DNA of 64,000 nt from NCBI GenBank assembly GCA_046331625.1, contig JAXLQL010000002.1, positions 558,001 to 622,000 on the forward strand, given 5' to 3'. A model generated the notes under the pieces. It saw nothing but the letters and a program-made list of their open reading frames with translations, was not told the DNA's origin and made no database searches. The position numbers were made by a program, and so were the translations under genes. Positions 36,937 to 46,475 of the stretch are shown in pieces; the stretch's first letter is position 1; each line of letters opens with the position of its first letter. The DNA is from JAXLQL01 sp046331625 (GTDB lineage: Bacteria; Acidobacteriota; Terriglobia; Bryobacterales; Bryobacteraceae).

Positions 36937-37220
36937 ACCACTACGATGTCCTGGTAAGACCGATCATCACCGAAAAAGGCGTGACGCAGAAGGAAGCCGA
37001 CAATACCATCTGCTTCCAGGTGCATCCGGACGCCAACAAGACGCAGATCCGCGACGCCGTGCAGAAGCTGTTCAAGGTGAAAGTGGCCGAAGTGCGAACG
37101 CTGAACAACGAAGGCAAGCTCCGCCGGCGCGGCCGTTTCGCGGGGTATCGTCCCGACTGGAAGAAAGCCTATGTCCGGCTGAAGCCGGGCGAAAAGGCTC
37201 CGGAGTTCGCCGAACTGTAA
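36933..37220 (+). CDS. rplW: 50S ribosomal protein L23
   Basis: 95 aa from the ATG at 36933, which overlaps the rplD stop. YDVLVRPIITEKGVTQKEADN and VKVAEVRTLNNEGKLRRRGRF are typical. L23 lies at the tunnel exit and binds trigger factor and the signal recognition particle. Confidence 0.97.
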   Translation: MNHYDVLVRPIITEKGVTQKEADNTICFQVHPDANKTQIRDAVQKLFKVKVAEVRTLNNEGKLRRRGRFAGYRPDWKKAYVRLKPGEKAPEFAEL

Positions 37221-37229
37221 AGGTGCCTC

Positions 37230-38060
37230 ATGCCGATCAAGAGCTTTAGACCGACTACTCCGGCGCGGCGGTTCATGACCGTCGAGACGCGCGCCGAGAT
37301 CACCAAGGAGACTCCGGAAAAGAGTCTCACCAGCGGAAAGCAGCGTACCGGCGGCCGCAACAGCCGCGGGCAATTGTCGAGCCGATTCCGCGGGGGTGGC
37401 GCCAAGAAGTCATACCGGGAGATCGATTTCAAGCGCGACAAGCATGGAATCGCGGCGAAAGTGGCGGCGATCGAGTACGATCCCAACCGCTCGGCGCGGA
37501 TCGCGCTGCTGCACTACGTCGACGGCGAGAAGCGGTACATCATCGCGCCCGTCGGGCTCGAGGTAGGCCGCACGGTCATGTCCGGACCCACGGCGGACAT
37601 TCTGGTGGGCAATACGCTTCCGCTCAAGAACATTCCGCCCGGCACGACGATTCACGCGATCGAACTGAAGCCAGGCAAGGGCGCGCAGATGGCGCGTTCG
37701 GCCGGCGCCATGGCGCAGTTGGTTTCCCGCGAAGAGGAATACGCGCTGTTGAAGCTGCCATCGGGCGAAACGCGCAAGGTTCGCGTGGAGTGCATGGCGA
37801 CCATCGGCCAGGTGGGAAATCTCGATCACGAGAACGTCTCGCTCGGCAAGGCGGGCCGCAAACGCCACATGGGCCGCAAGCCGCACAACCGCGGCGTGGC
37901 GATGAACCCGATCGATCACCCACACGGTGGCGGTGAAGGCCGCACCTCCGGCGGACGCCATCCGGTGACGCCTTGGGGCCAGCCGACGCGCGGTTACAAG
38001 ACCCGGAACAACAAGCGCACGGACCGTTTCATCGTGAGCCGAAAGAAGAAGAAGGGCTAA
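37230..38060 (+). CDS. rplB: 50S ribosomal protein L2
   Basis: 276 aa. PIKSFRPTTPARRFMTV at the N-terminus, GGRNSRGQLSSRFRGGGAKK, and the highly conserved RGVAMNPIDHPHGGGEGRT with the His close to the peptidyl transferase centre. Normal in length and order. Confidence 0.98.
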   Translation: MPIKSFRPTTPARRFMTVETRAEITKETPEKSLTSGKQRTGGRNSRGQLSSRFRGGGAKKSYREIDFKRDKHGIAAKVAAIEYDPNRSARIALLHYVDGEKRYIIAPVGLEVGRTVMSGPTADILVGNTLPLKNIPPGTTIHAIELKPGKGAQMARSAGAMAQLVSREEEYALLKLPSGETRKVRVECMATIGQVGNLDHENVSLGKAGRKRHMGRKPHNRGVAMNPIDHPHGGGEGRTSGGRHPVTPWGQPTRGYKTRNNKRTDRFIVSRKKKKG

Positions 38061-38076
38061 GAGGGCGTAAACGTTT

Positions 38077-38367
38077 ATGGGCCGTTCACTAGCAAAAGGA
38101 CCGTTCGCCGACGACCACCTCGTCAAGAGAGTGGACGCGATGAACCAGAAGAACGAGCGCAAGGTGGTTCGCACCTGGTCGCGCCGCTCGACGATTCTGC
38201 CTTCGTTCATCGGCCACACCGTGGCGGTGCACAACGGCAAGAAGTTCATCCCCGTCTACATCAGCGAGAACATGGTGGGCCACAAGCTGGGCGAATTCTC
38301 GCCCACGCGCCAGTTCAAGGGCCACGCCGCCAAGGCAGCGGCCGAGACCAAGGGCAAGCCGGCATAA
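38077..38367 (+). CDS. rpsS: 30S ribosomal protein S19
   Basis: 96 aa. GRSLAKGPFADDHLVKRVDA, RRSTILPSFIGHTVAVHNGK and GHKLGEFSPTRQFKGH mark S19, a 30S head protein that pairs with S13. It follows rplB by 16 bp. Confidence 0.98.
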   Translation: MGRSLAKGPFADDHLVKRVDAMNQKNERKVVRTWSRRSTILPSFIGHTVAVHNGKKFIPVYISENMVGHKLGEFSPTRQFKGHAAKAAAETKGKPA

Positions 38368-38379
38368 GAGGAATTTTCG

Positions 38380-38718
38380 ATGGAAGCCAGAGCCGAAGCT
38401 AGAAACCTCCGCATCTCGCCGCAAAAGGCGCGCCTGGTGGTGGACTCGATCCGCGGCCATGCCGTGCAGGACGCCGTCGCCATCCTGAAGATGACGAACA
38501 AACGCATTGCGCCCACGGTCGAGAAGCTACTCTTGTCGGCGGTCGCCAACGCGACCAACCGCTCCGACGACGTGGATGTGGACAAACTCGTGATCAGCGA
38601 GGCGTATGTCAACGAGGGTCCGAGAATGAAGCGCATTCGCCCGGCTCCGATGGGCCGCGCGTATCGATATCAGCGCCGGACGGCGCACATCGCCCTCAAG
38701 GTAGCCGAGCAGGAGTAA
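38380..38718 (+). CDS. rplV: 50S ribosomal protein L22
   Basis: 112 aa. EARAEARNLRISPQKARLVV, the middle KLLLSAVANATN and the tunnel hairpin PRMKRIRPAPMGRAYRYQRR are clear. L22 lines the exit tunnel next to L4. Length is normal. Confidence 0.98.
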   Translation: MEARAEARNLRISPQKARLVVDSIRGHAVQDAVAILKMTNKRIAPTVEKLLLSAVANATNRSDDVDVDKLVISEAYVNEGPRMKRIRPAPMGRAYRYQRRTAHIALKVAEQE

Positions 38719-38726
38719 TCAAGAGA

Positions 38727-39668
<942 letters not shown>

Positions 39669-39680
39669 GAGACCACCGCC

Positions 39681-40097
39681 ATGTTGATGCCAAAAAAGGT
39701 CAAGTACCGCAAGCAACAACGCGGACGCCGGAAAGGGAAAGCCTGGCGAGGCGCCACGCTGTCGTTCGGCGACTTCGGATTGAAGGCGATGCGGGTGTCC
39801 TACGTCACTGACCGGCAGATCGAGGCGGCGCGTATCGCGATGACGCGATTCGTCAAGCGCGGCGGCAAGATCTGGGTGCGGCTGTTCCCGGACAAGCCGA
39901 TCACGAAGAAGCCGCAGGAAACCAGAATGGGTAAGGGCAAGGGCGCGCCGGAAGGTTGGGTGTGCGTGGTCAGGCCCGGCAAGGTCCTGTTCGAGATGGA
40001 AGGCGTCGACGTGGCCACCGCCAAAGAGGCGATGCGCCTGGCGGCGGGCAAGCTGCCGATTCCGTGCAAGTTCGTTTCGCGGGAACAGGCGGCTTAG
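39681..40097 (+). CDS. rplP: 50S ribosomal protein L16
   Basis: 138 aa. LMPKKVKYRKQQRGRRKGKA, VRLFPDKPITKKPQETRMGKGKG and GWVCVVRPGKVLFEMEG are typical. L16 contacts the A-site tRNA. An AGGAG 9 nt before the ATG at 39681 supports this start over the ATG two codons later. Confidence 0.97.
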   Translation: MLMPKKVKYRKQQRGRRKGKAWRGATLSFGDFGLKAMRVSYVTDRQIEAARIAMTRFVKRGGKIWVRLFPDKPITKKPQETRMGKGKGAPEGWVCVVRPGKVLFEMEGVDVATAKEAMRLAAGKLPIPCKFVSREQAA

Positions 40098-40109
40098 GAG
40101 CGGTATCCG

Positions 40110-40304
40110 ATGAAGATCAACAAAGTCAGAGAGAGCGAATCCGGCGCGTTGCAGACCCAGTTGACCGAGCAGGGCGAGCAGATGTTCCGGCTCAAGATGC
40201 AGATGAAGATGGGCCAGACCGAGGGCCTCAAAAAGATGCGCGAACTGCGCAAAGACCGTGCGCGGATCCTCACCGTGCTGCGCGAGCGCGAGACAGCGAA
40301 GTAA
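40110..40304 (+). CDS. rpmC: 50S ribosomal protein L29
   Basis: 64 aa, all-helical. The C-terminal RKDRARILTVLRERE is the L29 signature, and GALQTQLTEQGEQMFRLKMQ the first helix. It lies beside L23 at the tunnel exit and sits in the usual place between rplP and rpsQ. Confidence 0.95.
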   Translation: MKINKVRESESGALQTQLTEQGEQMFRLKMQMKMGQTEGLKKMRELRKDRARILTVLRERETAK

Positions 40305-40316
40305 GAAGGCGATCAG

Positions 40317-40658
40317 ATGGCAGAGCAGAAACCCGAATCGCACAAAAACGAAAAGGTCGGAGAAGTGGTCTCCGCCAAGATGGCGAAAACCATCGTGGTG
40401 CAGGTGACCCGGCGCGTGCCGCATCCGGTCTACAAGCGCATCATCACCAAGCGCAAGAAGTTCTACGCTCACGACGAAGAGCGCAAGGCCAAGATCGGCG
40501 ACACGGTACGCATCGTCGAGTGCCGCCCGTTGAGCAAGCTGAAGCGTTGGACGCTCGGCGAAGTGATTCGCAAGGCGGTGGACGTGGACGCGATCCTCAC
40601 CGCGGCCACCGAATCGAAGCCGGCCTCGAAGCCGGCGGCCCAGAAGAGAAAAGTTTGA
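40317..40658 (+). CDS. rpsQ: 30S ribosomal protein S17
   Basis: 113 aa, longer than the usual 85 because of a short N-terminal and a C-terminal tail (about 20 residues, rich in Lys/Pro/Ala). The core has VVSAKMAKTIVVQVTRRVPH, KFYAHDEERKAKIGDTVRIV and ECRPLSKLKRWTL. An OB-fold protein that organises the 5' domain of 16S rRNA. Confidence 0.96.
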   Translation: MAEQKPESHKNEKVGEVVSAKMAKTIVVQVTRRVPHPVYKRIITKRKKFYAHDEERKAKIGDTVRIVECRPLSKLKRWTLGEVIRKAVDVDAILTAATESKPASKPAAQKRKV

Positions 40659-40705
40659 AGGGAACGCGGACCGGGCGAGTTCCGGTCCGATAGGGAGAAG
40701 CCGTC

Positions 40706-41074
40706 ATGATTGGGATGAGAACCATTCTCGAGGTAGCCGACAACAGCGGCGCCAGGAAGCTGCAGTGCATCCTGCCGCGCGGCGGCGACCTCGGGTTGCG
40801 GGCCGGCCTCGGCGACATCATCACCGCCAGCGTCAAGGAAGCCGCCCCGGATTCCAACGTCAAGAAGGGCAAAGTGGTGCGGTGCGTCATCGTGCGGATG
40901 CGAAAAGAAACCCGGCGCAAGGACGGCACCTACATCCGGTTCGATTCCAACGCGGCCGTACTGGTCAACGAACTTGGTGAGCCCGTGGGCACGCGCGTGT
41001 TCGGGCCAGTGGCTCGTGAGCTGCGCGACAAGCGGTTCATGAAGATCGTGTCGCTCGCTCCGGAGGTAATCTGA
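40706..41074 (+). CDS. rplN: 50S ribosomal protein L14
   Basis: 122 aa. IGMRTILEVADNSGARKLQC, DIITASVKEAAPD, VVRCVIVRMRKETRRKDG and GTRVFGPVARELRDKRFMKI define L14, which binds 23S rRNA at the subunit interface next to L19. Confidence 0.98.
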   Translation: MIGMRTILEVADNSGARKLQCILPRGGDLGLRAGLGDIITASVKEAAPDSNVKKGKVVRCVIVRMRKETRRKDGTYIRFDSNAAVLVNELGEPVGTRVFGPVARELRDKRFMKIVSLAPEVI

Positions 41075-41081
41075 CGCCGTC

Positions 41082-41444
41082 ATGAAGAGAAAGAAATACG
41101 ATCCCCCGGCCAAAATCAAGATCAAAAAGGGCGACGTGGTCAAGGTGCTCGCCGGCAAATCGCGCGGCAAGACCGGACGCGTGCTCGAAGTGGACCGCGA
41201 CCGCGGCCGCGTGCTAGTGGAAGGCGTCGCGCTGATCAAGCGGCATGCCAAGCCGAATCCGGCGCGGCAGACCAAGGGCGGCATCGCCGAGCGCGAATCG
41301 TTCATCCACGTTTCGAACGTCGCGGCCACCACCAGCGGCGGCGTGGCGACGCGCCTCGGCTATCGCGTGGAAACGTCGCCGAGCGGCGTGGTCCGCAAGA
41401 CCCGCGTGGCCCGCAAGACCAACGAGATTATCGACAAGAAGTAA
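41082..41444 (+). CDS. rplX: 50S ribosomal protein L24
   Basis: 120 aa, slightly longer than usual. The KOW motif is KKGDVVKVLAGKSRGKTGRV, followed by VALIKRHAKPNPARQTKGGI. L24 is an assembly initiator near the tunnel exit. Confidence 0.97.
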   Translation: MKRKKYDPPAKIKIKKGDVVKVLAGKSRGKTGRVLEVDRDRGRVLVEGVALIKRHAKPNPARQTKGGIAERESFIHVSNVAATTSGGVATRLGYRVETSPSGVVRKTRVARKTNEIIDKK

Positions 41445-41448
41445 GCAT

Positions 41449-41991
41449 ATGGCAGCCCGACTCCGAGACCAATACAAGAAAAACGTCATCCCCGTGCTCC
41501 GCAAGGAGTTCAACTACGAGAACCTGATGGCCGTGCCCAAGCTCGAGAAGATCGCCATTAACATCGGCATGGGCGAGGCGACGCAGAACGCCAAACTCAT
41601 CGACGCGGCCGTGAACGATCTCACCGCCATCACCGGACAAAAGCCTGTGGTGACCAAGGCGCGCAAGTCGGTGGCCGCGTTCAAAGTGCGCGAAGGCATG
41701 CCGATCGGCGTGATGGTGACCCTGCGCGGCGACCACATGTACGAATTTCTCGACCGGCTGGTGAACGTGGCGCTGCCGCGCGTGCGCGACTTCCGCGGCG
41801 TCTCGTCGAAGAGCTTCGACGGCCGCGGCAACTATACGCTCGGTCTGAAAGACCAATTGATCTTCCCCGAAATCGACTACAACAAGGTCGACAAGGTGAA
41901 GGGCATGAATATCTGTATCACGACATCGGCGAAAACCGACGCTGAAGGGCTGGCGCTGCTCAAGCATATGGGCATGCCGTTCCGGCAGTAG
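41449..41991 (+). CDS. rplE: 50S ribosomal protein L5
   Basis: 180 aa from the ATG at 41449, 4 bp after rplX. NVIPVLRKEFNYENLMAVPK, GQKPVVTKARKSVAAFKVRE and GLKDQLIFPEIDYNKVD are L5 hallmarks. It binds 5S rRNA and the P-site tRNA. Confidence 0.98.
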   Translation: MAARLRDQYKKNVIPVLRKEFNYENLMAVPKLEKIAINIGMGEATQNAKLIDAAVNDLTAITGQKPVVTKARKSVAAFKVREGMPIGVMVTLRGDHMYEFLDRLVNVALPRVRDFRGVSSKSFDGRGNYTLGLKDQLIFPEIDYNKVDKVKGMNICITTSAKTDAEGLALLKHMGMPFRQ

Positions 41992-42055
41992 GTAAAAGCA
42001 CTAGTCAAACCAGAGGGCTCGACAAGCGAACAAAGGAAGCTGAAGAAGATTTCGC

Positions 42056-42289
42056 ATGGCAACAACCGCAAAAATCGCCAAGGACCTGAAGCTGGCCGCG
42101 AAGATGCTCCGCGAGAAGGGGAAGCCGAAGAGCGAAAAGACCCCGAAGGTCGCCGTCCGCCACCGCAACCGCTGCATGCAATGCGGGCGGCCGCGCGGAT
42201 TCATCGGCAAGTTTCGCTTGTGCCGTATCTGCTTCCGTAAGCTGGCGCTCGAAGGGCAAATCCCGGGCGTGACGAAATCGAGCTGGTAG
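42056..42289 (+). CDS. rpsN: 30S ribosomal protein S14, zinc-binding type with N-terminal extension
   Basis: 77 aa. The C-terminal 45 residues have the zinc site C-x2-C ... C-x2-C (RCMQCGRPRGFIGKFRLCRICFRKLA), as in the short 61-residue type Z form. The N-terminal 30 residues (AKIAKDLKLAAKMLREKGKP) are longer than in that form and recall the long form, so this is an intermediate architecture. It lies between rplE and rpsH as expected. Confidence 0.93.
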   Translation: MATTAKIAKDLKLAAKMLREKGKPKSEKTPKVAVRHRNRCMQCGRPRGFIGKFRLCRICFRKLALEGQIPGVTKSSW

Positions 42290-42306
42290 GAGGAAACGAG
42301 ACGAAG

Positions 42307-42702
42307 ATGATTTCCGATCCCGTTGCCGACATGTTGACGCGCCTGCGCAATGCGCTGGGCGCACGCCACCCGAAGGTGGACGTTCCATCCTCGAAGCTGA
42401 AGATGGAGATCGCACGCATTCTGAAAGAAGAAGGCTACATCCTCAACTTCAAGCTGGTGGAGGAAGGGCCTTCGAAGTTCATTCGAATTTATCTCAAGTA
42501 CACTGGCGCCAATTCGCCGGTGATCAGCCACATCGAGCGCCGCTCGCGCCCGGGCTGCCGCGTCTACGTGGGCAAGGAGGACGTGCCCCGCGTGCTCGGC
42601 GGGCTCGGCGTCTCGATCCTGACCACTTCCAAGGGCGTGATGACCGGCGCCGATGCGCGCAAGACCGGCGTCGGCGGCGAAGTGCTCTGTACGCTTTGGT
42701 AA
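42307..42702 (+). CDS. rpsH: 30S ribosomal protein S8
   Basis: 131 aa. ISDPVADMLTRLRNALGARH, YILNFKLVEEG and the C-terminal GLGVSILTTSKGVMTGADAR with GGEVLCTLW. S8 binds the central domain of 16S rRNA; in E. coli it also represses the spc operon. Confidence 0.98.
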   Translation: MISDPVADMLTRLRNALGARHPKVDVPSSKLKMEIARILKEEGYILNFKLVEEGPSKFIRIYLKYTGANSPVISHIERRSRPGCRVYVGKEDVPRVLGGLGVSILTTSKGVMTGADARKTGVGGEVLCTLW

Positions 42703-42737
42703 TCCCGGAAGGTACATAGGGCAGAAGGTACATACGA

Positions 42738-43283
42738 ATGTCGCGAATCGGAAAAAAGCCAATCCCAGTGCCGAAGGGCGTTACTTTCAAGATCGGCGAA
42801 CAGCTCGACGTGAAGGGGCCCAAGGGCTCGCTCACGGTGCCGATCCCGAAGGGCATCTCGATCCAGGAGACCGGCGGCACGCTCGAAATCAAGCGCGAGA
42901 ATGACTCGCTCGCCGCGTTGCATGGGCTGACGCGGGCGTTGGCCTCCAACGCGGTCACCGGGGTTTCGAACGGATTCACGCGTGAGCTCGACATCGTGGG
43001 CATCGGCTATCGCGCCGACCAGAAGGGCCGCGTGGTGCTGTTCACGCTCGGCTACTCGCACCCGATCGAGTTCCTGCTGCCGGATGGAATCGACTGTAAG
43101 ATCGACAAACAAACGCACCTGGTGCTGAGCGGTTTTGATCGCCAGTTGCTCGGCCAGACGGCCGCCATGATGCGCTCGCTACGGCCGCCGGATCCTTACA
43201 AGAACAAGGGCGTTCGCTACACCGGCGAGCAACTCCGTAAGAAGGCCGGCAAGGCTGGCGCCGGCGCCAAGGGCGCGAAGTAA
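42738..43283 (+). CDS. rplF: 50S ribosomal protein L6
   Basis: 181 aa. SRIGKKPIPVPKGV, a first domain with VKGPKGSLTVPIPK, and a second with VGIGYRADQKGRVVLFTLGYSH, ending PPDPYKNKGVRYTGEQLRKKAGK. It stabilises the sarcin-ricin loop region. Confidence 0.98.
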   Translation: MSRIGKKPIPVPKGVTFKIGEQLDVKGPKGSLTVPIPKGISIQETGGTLEIKRENDSLAALHGLTRALASNAVTGVSNGFTRELDIVGIGYRADQKGRVVLFTLGYSHPIEFLLPDGIDCKIDKQTHLVLSGFDRQLLGQTAAMMRSLRPPDPYKNKGVRYTGEQLRKKAGKAGAGAKGAK

Positions 43284-43298
43284 GAGGAATCATCGACC

Positions 43299-43658
43299 AT
43301 GCCGAAACTTTCCCGAGACGTTCACCGCCAGCGGATTCATGACCGCATCCGCCGCAAGATTGCCGGTACGGCCGACCGGCCGCGCCTGGCGGTGTTCCGC
43401 AGCCTCAAGCACATCTACGCCCAGGTCATCGACGACAAGAAGGGCGCCACGGTGGCCTCGGCTTCGACCAACGAAAAGTCGAAGCCGGTCAGCGCCGGAG
43501 GCAACCTGGCCGGCGCCAAGGCGATCGGCAAGCTGGTGGCCGAAAGGGCGATCGCCAAGGGTATCAAGCAGGTGGTCTTCGATCGCGGCGGTTACAACTA
43601 TCACGGACGCGTCAAGGCTTTGGCCGACGCCGCCCGGGAAGCCGGACTGGAGTTCTAA
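43299..43658 (+). CDS. rplR: 50S ribosomal protein L18
   Basis: 119 aa. RIRRKIAGTADRPRLAVFRS, LKHIYAQVIDDKKGATVASA and VFDRGGYNYHGRVKALADAA are typical of L18, which binds 5S rRNA with L5. Its TAA overlaps the ATG of rpsE (TAATG). Confidence 0.98.
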   Translation: MPKLSRDVHRQRIHDRIRRKIAGTADRPRLAVFRSLKHIYAQVIDDKKGATVASASTNEKSKPVSAGGNLAGAKAIGKLVAERAIAKGIKQVVFDRGGYNYHGRVKALADAAREAGLEF

Positions 43659-44167
43659 TGGCTTTGAAGAAACTCGACATTGCCTCGCTTTCGCTGAAGG
43701 AGCAGGTCATTTCGATCAACCGCGTCACCAAGGTGGTGAAGGGCGGTAAGAACTTGAGCTTCGCCGCGCTCGTCGTGGTGGGCGACCCTGGATCGAAGGT
43801 CGTGGGCTTCGGCACCGGCAAGGCGCGCGAAGTTCCCGCGGCCATCAAGAAGGGGATCGAGTCGGCCAAGCGCAATCTGCGCAAGGTCCACGTGAAGGAA
43901 CACACGATCCTGCATCCGGTGCTCGGGCGTTTCGGATCGGGCCAAGTGCTGCTCAAGCCGGCCCCGGCCGGTACGGGCGTGATCGCCGGTGGTCCGGTGC
44001 GCGCGGTGATGCAGGCGGCGGGTATCCCGAACGTTCTGACCAAGTCGATCGGCTCGCACAATCCGCACAACGTGATTCGCGCCACCTTTGAAGCGCTCGA
44101 TCAGTTGCGCGACCGGCAGGAGATCGCCGACCTGCGCGGAATTCCGCTCGAAAAGGTCCGCGCGTAG
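43658..44167 (+). CDS. rpsE: 30S ribosomal protein S5
   Basis: 169 aa. LKEQVISINRVTKVVKGGKN, FGTGKAREVPAAIKKGIESA and GSHNPHNVIRATFEAL are conserved S5 segments. S5 shapes the mRNA entry site and decoding accuracy together with S4 and S12. Confidence 0.98.
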   Translation: MALKKLDIASLSLKEQVISINRVTKVVKGGKNLSFAALVVVGDPGSKVVGFGTGKAREVPAAIKKGIESAKRNLRKVHVKEHTILHPVLGRFGSGQVLLKPAPAGTGVIAGGPVRAVMQAAGIPNVLTKSIGSHNPHNVIRATFEALDQLRDRQEIADLRGIPLEKVRA

Positions 44168-44177
44168 GAGCTTTCCC

Positions 44178-44363
44178 ATGGCTGAGGCAAAGAAGATCAA
44201 AATCAAACTGGTGGGCAGCCCCATCGGCCGCATCGAGCCGCAAAAAAAGATGGTGCGCGCGCTCGGTTTGAAGAAAATGAATCAGGTGGTGGAAAAGCCC
44301 GACACGCCGTCTTTCCGGGGCGTGGTCAAGAAGGTGCCGCACCTGCTCGCCATCGTCGACTAA
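44178..44363 (+). CDS. rpmD: 50S ribosomal protein L30
   Basis: 61 aa from the ATG at 44178. KKIKIKLVGSPIGRIEPQKK, then MVRALGLKKMNQVVEKPDTP and a C-terminal VKKVPHLLAIV. Normal L30, in its usual place before rplO. Confidence 0.96.
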   Translation: MAEAKKIKIKLVGSPIGRIEPQKKMVRALGLKKMNQVVEKPDTPSFRGVVKKVPHLLAIVD

Positions 44364-44388
44364 GGGCCGCACGAGAGGTTTTCGCAAA

Positions 44389-45012
44389 ATGAATCTCAGT
44401 TCACTCAAACCGCCCGCCGGGCAACAGAAGTCGCAACGGCGCATCGGCCGCGGCATGGGCTCGCATCGCGGCAAGACCTCGGGCCGCGGCCACAAAGGGT
44501 CGCGCGCGATTTCCGGGTACAGCATGATGCGCGGATTCGAGGGCGGCCAGATGCCCTTGCACCGCCGTCTGCCCAAGCGCGGATTCTCGAATGCGCTGTT
44601 CAAGAAACGCTACGCTGTGCTCAACGTTGACAGGCTGGCCGCGCTCGCCGGTGACGAGTTCACGCCCGAGTCGCTGCTGAAGTGCGGCGCCATCGCCAAG
44701 GTCGGCGACGGGTTGCGGATCCTCGGCGATGGCAAGCTCGAACGGGCCATCAAGGTAACGGCGCACTACATCACGCCGGGCGCCGAGAAGAAAATTGTCG
44801 CGGCTGGCGGCAGCGTTACCCGCTTGGTTCCCGTGAAGGTGGAGCCGGAAAAACCGAAGCCCGCTCCCAAGGCGGCGCCGGCGGCGGAAGCTCCCAAGGC
44901 CGACAAGAAGGCGGACAAGGCTCCCAAGGCTGAAAAAGCCCCCAAGGCGGAAAAAGCTCCGAAAGCCGAGAAAGCCGCCAAACCCGAAAAGGCTCCCAAA
45001 CAGAAGAGTTAG
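44389..45012 (+). CDS. rplO: 50S ribosomal protein L15 with Lys/Ala/Pro-repeat tail
   Basis: 207 aa against the usual 145-150. Residues 1-150 are a regular L15 (NLSSLKPPAGQQKSQRRIGR, the glycine-rich SGRGHKGSRA, GFEGGQMPLHRRLPKRGF, and GGSVTRLVPVKVE). The last 55 residues repeat APKAEK and related units, a basic low-complexity tail like those on H1-type proteins. L15 helps late 50S assembly; the tail's role is unknown. Confidence 0.95.
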   Translation: MNLSSLKPPAGQQKSQRRIGRGMGSHRGKTSGRGHKGSRAISGYSMMRGFEGGQMPLHRRLPKRGFSNALFKKRYAVLNVDRLAALAGDEFTPESLLKCGAIAKVGDGLRILGDGKLERAIKVTAHYITPGAEKKIVAAGGSVTRLVPVKVEPEKPKPAPKAAPAAEAPKADKKADKAPKAEKAPKAEKAPKAEKAAKPEKAPKQKS

Positions 45013-45037
45013 CCCTCTGGCTATCTGAAATAAGAAC

Positions 45038-46435
45038 ATGAACAAGTTCTTCGAAGCCGTCGCGAACGTATTCAAGATTCCGGACCTCCGGAAACGCGTA
45101 CTGTTCACCCTGGGGCTGCTCGCCGTGTATCGCTTTGGCGCCCACGTGCCCGTACCGGGCATCGATGGAACCAAACTCGAGTCGTTCTTCCAACAGAACG
45201 CCGGCGGCTTCCTCGGTCTTTTCGACACCTTCAGCGGCGGCATGATGCGCCGGTTGACGGTGTTCGCGCTGGGCATCATGCCCTACATCACCGCCTCGAT
45301 CATCCTGCAGTTGATGACCGTGGTTGTGCCGGCGCTCGAAAAGATGCAGAAAGAAGGCGAGCTCGGGCGGCGCAAGATCACCCAGTGGACCCGCTACCTG
45401 ACGGTGATCCTCGCGTTCTTCCAGTCCGTCAGTATCGCCATCGCGCTGCAGAACGTGGGCGGCGGATTCGTGGTGGACCCGGGCATCCGGTTCATCTTCA
45501 CCACGATGGTCTCGCTCACCGCGGGTACGGCGTTCATCATGTGGCTGGGCGAGCAGATCTCCGAGCGCGGTATCGGCAACGGCATGTCGCTGATCATCTT
45601 CGCGGGCATCGTGCGCGGATTACCCGACGCGATGGCGGACGTGATGTCGAAGCTGCGGACGGGAACCTGGGGCGTGCTCCACATCATCGTCATCGGTTTG
45701 GTGATGCTCGCCGTGATGGCGCTGATCATCTTCGTGGAACGCGGCGAGCGCCGCATTCCGATCCAATACGCCAAACGGGTGGTGGGCCGGCGCATGATGG
45801 GCGGACAATCGACGCACCTGCCGCTCAAGGTCAACGCCGGCGGCGTGATTCCGGTGATCTTCGCTTCGTCGCTTCTGGCGATCCCGGTCAGCTTCGTCAC
45901 CACGGACTTCGTCCGCAACAGCGGCTGGCTGCGCGGGATTCTCGAATCGATCGGCCACGGCCAAGTGCTCTACTTCATCCTGTACACGGCGCTGATCCTG
46001 TTCTTCTGCTTCTTCTACATTTCGATCATCTTCAACCCGAACGAAGCAGCGGACAACATGCGCAAGTACGGCGGCTTCATCCCGGGCATTCGTCCCGGGC
46101 GCCCCACGGCCGACTACATGAACAAGATCCTGACCCGGATCACGATGGTGGGCGGCCTCTATCTGGCCGTACTCTCGATCATCCCGGAAGTCATGATCGG
46201 CGGCGTGAAACTGCAGAAGATTCCGGGGATCGGGAATTGGATCGACTCCACCTTCCCGCGCTGGCTGCTCGACGGCCTGGGTGTGACGTTCTATTTCGGC
46301 GGCACCTCGCTGCTGATCGTGGTGGGTGTGGCGATGGATCTGGTCAATCAGGTGGAAGCCCAATTGATCATGCGCCACTATGAAGGGTTTACTCCCCGCG
46401 CCGGGCGGATCCGCGGCCGGCGAGGCGTGTTTTAA
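45038..46435 (+). CDS. secY: preprotein translocase subunit SecY
   Basis: 465 aa with ten membrane helices. VLFTLGLLAVYRFGAHVPVP leads to TM1, GLFDTFSGGMMRRLTVFALG is the plug region, and cytoplasmic loops include RRIPIQYAKRVVGRRMMGGQ. The C-terminal RQVEAQL-like segment here reads VNQVEAQLIMRHYEGFTPR. It forms the SecYEG protein-conducting channel. It follows rplO as in most spc operons. Confidence 0.98.
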   Translation: MNKFFEAVANVFKIPDLRKRVLFTLGLLAVYRFGAHVPVPGIDGTKLESFFQQNAGGFLGLFDTFSGGMMRRLTVFALGIMPYITASIILQLMTVVVPALEKMQKEGELGRRKITQWTRYLTVILAFFQSVSIAIALQNVGGGFVVDPGIRFIFTTMVSLTAGTAFIMWLGEQISERGIGNGMSLIIFAGIVRGLPDAMADVMSKLRTGTWGVLHIIVIGLVMLAVMALIIFVERGERRIPIQYAKRVVGRRMMGGQSTHLPLKVNAGGVIPVIFASSLLAIPVSFVTTDFVRNSGWLRGILESIGHGQVLYFILYTALILFFCFFYISIIFNPNEAADNMRKYGGFIPGIRPGRPTADYMNKILTRITMVGGLYLAVLSIIPEVMIGGVKLQKIPGIGNWIDSTFPRWLLDGLGVTFYFGGTSLLIVVGVAMDLVNQVEAQLIMRHYEGFTPRAGRIRGRRGVF

Positions 46436-46475
46436 AGGATGCTAGACTGATAAACAGGAATCTCCTGCCTGGAAG